NCBI GenBank assembly: GCA_001970955.1
Contig: MPUH01000171.1
Coordinates: 1 to 64,000, forward strand
DNA length: 64,000 bases
Origin: Stentor coeruleus
Taxonomy: Eukaryota > Ciliophora > Heterotrichea > Heterotrichida > Stentoridae
Reading direction: 5' to 3'
Shown here: positions 60,284 to 64,000 of the stretch, piece by piece
Position numbering within the stretch: position 1 is the stretch's first letter
Layout of the letters: every line of letters begins with the position of its first letter
Program-made: the position numbers and the translations under genes
The notes under the pieces: generated by a model
Seen by the model: only the letters and a program-made list of their open reading frames with translations
The model's database searches: none
What the model was told of the DNA's origin: nothing

Positions 60284-62410
60284 ATGATAGAAGACCATGC
60301 CTGGATAAGTTTCTGTGCAGTTTCCGCAAGTACCGAGGCCCAAGGAACCTCCATAGCTCAACTAGAAAAATCAGAAAAGCCAAGCGAGAGTTCCTGGGAA
60401 TGTGGACGATTTGCAAGTTTTCCCCAAGAAGTTGTCTTAAGACTAGATCATCGAGTTCAATTTTCATACATTCTCCTAAGCTCAAAGCCAGGTAAAACAA
60501 TCCCAGACTTGGAAATTCATATCGGTGATGGGCTTTATGGTTCTTTTCTAGATGCAGAATATCATCTAGGAGGTAAAGCATACAATATAACCAATCAAGC
60601 ATTTCAAGTAGCAGTTCGAGGTATAGGAAGTTATTTAAAACTAGTCTTCCCTACTAAGCCAAAAACCAACGCAAGTAACCCTAATGGCCAAGTAAGTCTA
60701 GGATCTCTCAAGATCTGGGGAAGAAAAATGGACTATCAAATGCCTATAAATGAAATCACTCCTGTCAAAACACAGACAGATGAAGTTGATAAAGTTTTAT
60801 TAGGCATGGGTGTACCTTTAGAAATGATTTATTGGTCTAAAGAAGATTTAAATTCTTATAGACACGCACCTATAGATGAAAACTCAAGAGAAACTCTTAT
60901 AGAACTTGATCAACTACGTGAAAAAGCATATCAAACTGAAGATTTTGGAACTTTAAAACAACTGACTATTGATATGAAAAGAGTTTTTGATATAGGAACT
61001 GAACTACTCCAGCTTAAAAGGGAAATGTCAATTGCTGTAGCTAAAGAAGATTATGATACTGCTATGTTATTAAAAAATAGGATAAAAGAACTTGAAAAAG
61101 AAAGGGATATGATTGATGCTAAATATGAAACTAGACGATATTATAAAATGATGATGATGGGAAACCCTTCTGATAGTTATATGAGTATGGTAAATAGAAT
61201 GCTTGAAGAAGAGAGAATGCGAGCTGAAATGCTTAGACTACAACAATTAGAAGATGAAGAAAGACAAAGAAGGTATCTTGAAGAATTAGAAAGAAAAAGA
61301 AGGATGGAAGAAATGAAAAATAATCGAAAAGAAGCTCCATCACCAGTAAGAATAAAAGAAAAACCAGCTAAAATAGAACCACAAATAGATGACCCTTATA
61401 GTTATAATGAAGGGGATATAGACTTAGAAGTATTTCTAAGACCAAAATTAAACGAAGCTGGGGGACAATTGAAAATAGCCGCAATGGACATATTAAAAAG
61501 AGCAGATGTAAAGAAAATCTTAAGAGTTGTTGGGGTTAGACTATGGAGTTGTCTTTTTAGTGATAACTGGAGACATAGAGAAGCTGCAGTACGAGCATTT
61601 CTTGAATTCCTTGAATCCCCATTGTTACCAAAATATGAAAAAGATACAAGAAGTTTATTTAGAGCTGCTATTGATATTTCTCTTATTGCATGTGAAGATA
61701 GAGTTATGCCAATTTATTTATATGGACTTAAAATATTAATTACAGCTATGAGTCCTCCTATATGTGATCTTAGAGTTACCCCAAAAATGATCAATGATGC
61801 TATGAGGATTTTTATTCCTATATTATTAGATAAGGTTTCTGAATTAAATTATAGAGCAAGGGATATTTCTATGCATACACTTATTGAATTGTTTAGACAT
61901 CCTAAAATACTTATTGGTCCACTTGTTGATTATATTATGATACTTACAAACCCTACTGAAGGACCTGTTGATAAACAGCCATGGAGGATTTTATTGTCTA
62001 GACTTGAAATATTACTTCATATTGTCCAAGAATTTGGAGTTAATCATAAAGAGTGGAAATGGAAAGATGTACTTGGGATGTTGTTATTACCTTTATTAGC
62101 ACATGCTAATGCTGATGTTAGGCATACTTGTGTAGAAATTGTTGTCGCGATGTATCAGAAAGTTGGCATGGAAGTTAGAGCTGAGGTTGAAGGATTTGGG
62201 AATAAGGTTAAACCTATGCTTGCACAGAGTATTTATAAGAGGATGTTGGATCATGATCAGAATAAAAATATGCAACCTATACATGAAACTCAAGAATGGG
62301 CTGAGAGTAGTCCACCTGGCAGTGCGAAACCAGGACAGTGGAGTAAGTTGAAAGCTATGATTTCTGAACTGGCGGAAGAAGAAACTAAGAAAAAGATAAA
62401 TAATTCATAA
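60284..62410 (+). CDS. CEP104-like ciliary tip / centrosomal protein
   Basis: The protein has 708 residues. The N-terminal 150 match the jelly-roll of CEP104 (WISFCAVSASTE, WECGRFASFPQEVVLRLDHRVQ, IGSYLKLVFPTKP, NPNGQVSLGSLKIWG). Coiled-coil and UVR-like motifs follow (VAKEDYDTAMLLKNRIKELEKERD, about 250-290), then a long charged helix (EERMRAEMLRLQQLEDEERQRR). A TOG domain of HEAT repeats (about 385-690: SDNWRHREAAVRAFLEFLE, ANADVRHTCVEIVVAMYQKVG) binds tubulin. In animals and Tetrahymena, CEP104 sits at the tips of ciliary microtubules and regulates their length. The C-terminal zinc fingers of animal CEP104 are absent; the protein ends soon after the TOG. The ATG is at 60284 and the stop is TAA. 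Confidence 0.88.
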   Translation: MIEDHAWISFCAVSASTEAQGTSIAQLEKSEKPSESSWECGRFASFPQEVVLRLDHRVQFSYILLSSKPGKTIPDLEIHIGDGLYGSFLDAEYHLGGKAYNITNQAFQVAVRGIGSYLKLVFPTKPKTNASNPNGQVSLGSLKIWGRKMDYQMPINEITPVKTQTDEVDKVLLGMGVPLEMIYWSKEDLNSYRHAPIDENSRETLIELDQLREKAYQTEDFGTLKQLTIDMKRVFDIGTELLQLKREMSIAVAKEDYDTAMLLKNRIKELEKERDMIDAKYETRRYYKMMMMGNPSDSYMSMVNRMLEEERMRAEMLRLQQLEDEERQRRYLEELERKRRMEEMKNNRKEAPSPVRIKEKPAKIEPQIDDPYSYNEGDIDLEVFLRPKLNEAGGQLKIAAMDILKRADVKKILRVVGVRLWSCLFSDNWRHREAAVRAFLEFLESPLLPKYEKDTRSLFRAAIDISLIACEDRVMPIYLYGLKILITAMSPPICDLRVTPKMINDAMRIFIPILLDKVSELNYRARDISMHTLIELFRHPKILIGPLVDYIMILTNPTEGPVDKQPWRILLSRLEILLHIVQEFGVNHKEWKWKDVLGMLLLPLLAHANADVRHTCVEIVVAMYQKVGMEVRAEVEGFGNKVKPMLAQSIYKRMLDHDQNKNMQPIHETQEWAESSPPGSAKPGQWSKLKAMISELAEEETKKKINNS

Positions 62411-62683
62411 ATTCATTGTTAGTTTTTTTATATATTAGGTAGGGATAATAGGATATATTACAAAATAAAATCATATACTTTTGATTCATATTCGATGATA
62501 CTTCATTAAATTTATAAAAAAAGACTATTTATGATAATCAAAAACTCTATTTTAAGCATTAAATTCATATCCCAATTTCCTATAATAACCGCAATACAAA
62601 TTTTAACTAAAAAAGAATCCTACAGCATATAACCTTTTAAAAACATAATAAAAACATATACAATACAAAAAAATTAACTTATT

Positions 62684-63796
62684 CTATATCTTCCCAGGAA
62701 CTTTACAAGCGAGTGACTCAAAAAGATCAATAGGAATATCAGGCGATCTCATTGGTCTCTTATAAAGCCCTAAATTAATCAGCACATCAACATCTCCAAA
62801 TAGCTTCATTTGTTTATGGAATTTAACCGAAACATCATTATGACTTTTATTACTCTCAATCCTAACTTTATTCGTATGATGTTCTTCAGTCCCAACAATA
62901 ATAAAAGGAAACTCGATTTTTTCTTGTGTTTTAGTTTTTTCAGTATTTCTAAGTATAAGTTCACGTAACGAGTAATATCTTTTACATAATTCTCTAAGTG
63001 ATTCTCTTTTATTTTCCACTTCATTCTTACTATCATCAACAGTCTGGGCTAAATTTTCATTAAACTCAGTTTTCTGTGTTGGAAACCCTTTCCAATAATA
63101 TTTTTTATCAGCTTTTCCTACTACTCCACAAGCTTCTAAAACATTTAAAGAATCATAAATCCTTCTTAACACATTCCTCCCTTCTTTATCCCTATCTATT
63201 TCTTTATGTGACTCCATATCAGTAACAACTTGCTCAGCCATCTCTTTATATGAAATTTTCCCTTTCTGTATAAGGATTTCTCTAATTTTTTTACTAAGAG
63301 TTTTTAATCCTTTATTAACACGTGGAGTGTTCATATCAGAAGGTGTTGTCATACTTGATAAAACTTGTTTTTGTACAGGACTGCCACCACCCCAAAAGTT
63401 TTCTAAGTGTTCTTGTTTGAAATCATGGGATTCAACAAGGTCAATATCGCTTGGGTCAGTTAATTCTTGAAGAGTTTTTGAGTAGAAAGTATCTAAGAAT
63501 TCTTTTTTTACTTCAATTACTGATTTGTTACAGACTTCTTCAATATCAGTATTTGCCCCATGATACTCTTTGATTATATATGAAGCCATATCAGTAGCTG
63601 AAGGTGGGCTTAAGAAGTTCCCATGTTCAGGGGAGTACCCGAAATGTAAGAAAATGTAATAAAGGTTTATGTCTGATGATAGAGATGGTATGTATGAGCT
63701 TAAGATTGATATCACTTCCTTTCCAGAACTAAGGTCTGATAATAAGTACTTTATATGAGAAGGAAAATGCTTATAGGGCTCTAACGTACTTACCAT
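62684..63796 (-). CDS. DP-family (E2F partner) transcription factor
   Basis: The protein has 370 residues. At about 160-240 it has the winged-helix DNA-binding domain with RVNKGLKTLSKKIREILIQKGKISYKEMAEQVV and the recognition helix region NVLRRIYDSLNVLEACGVVGK. The RR-YD-LNVL wording, YYWKGFPT after it, the leucine-rich dimerisation part (LRELCKRYYSLRELILRN) and FPFIIVGT match DP (TFDP) proteins rather than E2F. DP pairs with E2F on TTTSSCGC-type promoter sites to drive S-phase genes. The N-terminal 150 residues are not recognised. The start ATG at 63796 is followed immediately by VSTLEPYKHFPSH. The stop is TAG. Confidence 0.88.
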   Translation of the reverse strand: MVSTLEPYKHFPSHIKYLLSDLSSGKEVISILSSYIPSLSSDINLYYIFLHFGYSPEHGNFLSPPSATDMASYIIKEYHGANTDIEEVCNKSVIEVKKEFLDTFYSKTLQELTDPSDIDLVESHDFKQEHLENFWGGGSPVQKQVLSSMTTPSDMNTPRVNKGLKTLSKKIREILIQKGKISYKEMAEQVVTDMESHKEIDRDKEGRNVLRRIYDSLNVLEACGVVGKADKKYYWKGFPTQKTEFNENLAQTVDDSKNEVENKRESLRELCKRYYSLRELILRNTEKTKTQEKIEFPFIIVGTEEHHTNKVRIESNKSHNDVSVKFHKQMKLFGDVDVLINLGLYKRPMRSPDIPIDLFESLACKVPGKI

Positions 63797-64000
63797 ATTA
63801 TATATGAAGTTTAATAGAAATATTATTGTTATGGGATTTTTGTATAGAATTTTAGATCGGTTTTGCTTGCTAAGGTATGTGTTTTAGGCTTTTATTGGGA
63901 AAAAAATTAACTTTGTAGATTAAATAGATAGGATTGGGTTGTGAGATGATGTTGAGAATTTTTTTATAGGAATGGGGTGTGGGTAATGAGGAAATAAAAG

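Noticed and set aside
1-64000. Blepharisma-type code (UGA = Trp)
   Set aside because: Conserved domains and frames up to 3069 codons are complete with UGG as the only Trp codon. No gene needs UGA read through.
1-64000. tRNA, rRNA, CRISPR arrays, telomeric arrays
   Set aside because: I found no clover-leaf with a GTTCRA-type T-loop, no rRNA core motifs, no regular short repeats with spacers, and only isolated CCCTAA-like strings within C-rich leaders.

Overview
The window is very probably macronuclear DNA of a heterotrichous ciliate close to Stentor. The sequence is strongly AT-rich. Genes are single-copy in appearance, lie on both strands and are separated by short AT-rich spacers. Long reading frames of up to 3069 codons stay open under the standard genetic code. 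The introns I can prove are 15 or 16 nt long with GT...AG ends. Blepharisma has the same intron size but reads UGA as Trp, and nothing here needs that. I find 28 well-supported protein genes, one of them cut by the left window edge. I see no rRNA, tRNA, CRISPR array, transposon or viral gene.

Layout. 0-9 kb: the C-terminus of an ion channel, a MAP kinase, a Ser-rich unknown, and a B-box plus WD40 protein. 9.7-21 kb: the mitochondrial citrate carrier, a kelch protein, a tandem duplication of an Mpo1/DUF962 lipid dioxygenase gene, an FCP1-type phosphatase, a coiled-coil unknown, and a DHHC-family palmitoyltransferase whose catalytic Cys is Ser. 21-35 kb: small unknowns, a CXorf65-like protein, an F-box-like protein, a C2HC zinc-finger protein and three coiled-coil proteins. 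35-42.5 kb: a kelch/Cys-rich membrane protein and an NLR-like NB-ARC/TPR STAND protein. 42.7-51.9 kb: one 3069-residue protein of about 70-residue Trp-containing repeats, resembling the Sfi1-type giant centrin-binding scaffolds of ciliate contractile fibres. 53-64 kb: a LigE-like ATP-dependent DNA ligase, a SPO22/ZIP4-like meiosis protein, a kinesin heavy chain, a CEP104 homologue and a DP-family cell-cycle transcription factor.

The genes do not form operons. Several belong to cytoskeleton, cilium or contractile machinery (giant repeat protein, kinesin, CEP104, several coiled-coil proteins). A few near the right end belong to cell cycle, meiosis and DNA repair. The most distinctive candidates are the giant Sfi1-like scaffold, which could act with centrin/spasmin in calcium-driven contraction, and the NLR-like protein with a roughly 590-residue N-terminal region I do not recognise.

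The most unusual sequence-level signals are: 15-nt introns that all carry an in-frame stop; near-absence of UGA as a terminator (1 of 28 genes, backed by UAG); sharp switches of G-versus-C strand skew in and between genes; and decayed coding-like stretches in spacers. Two assembly gaps (N) are present, and one is flanked by a 128-bp duplication that may be an artefact.
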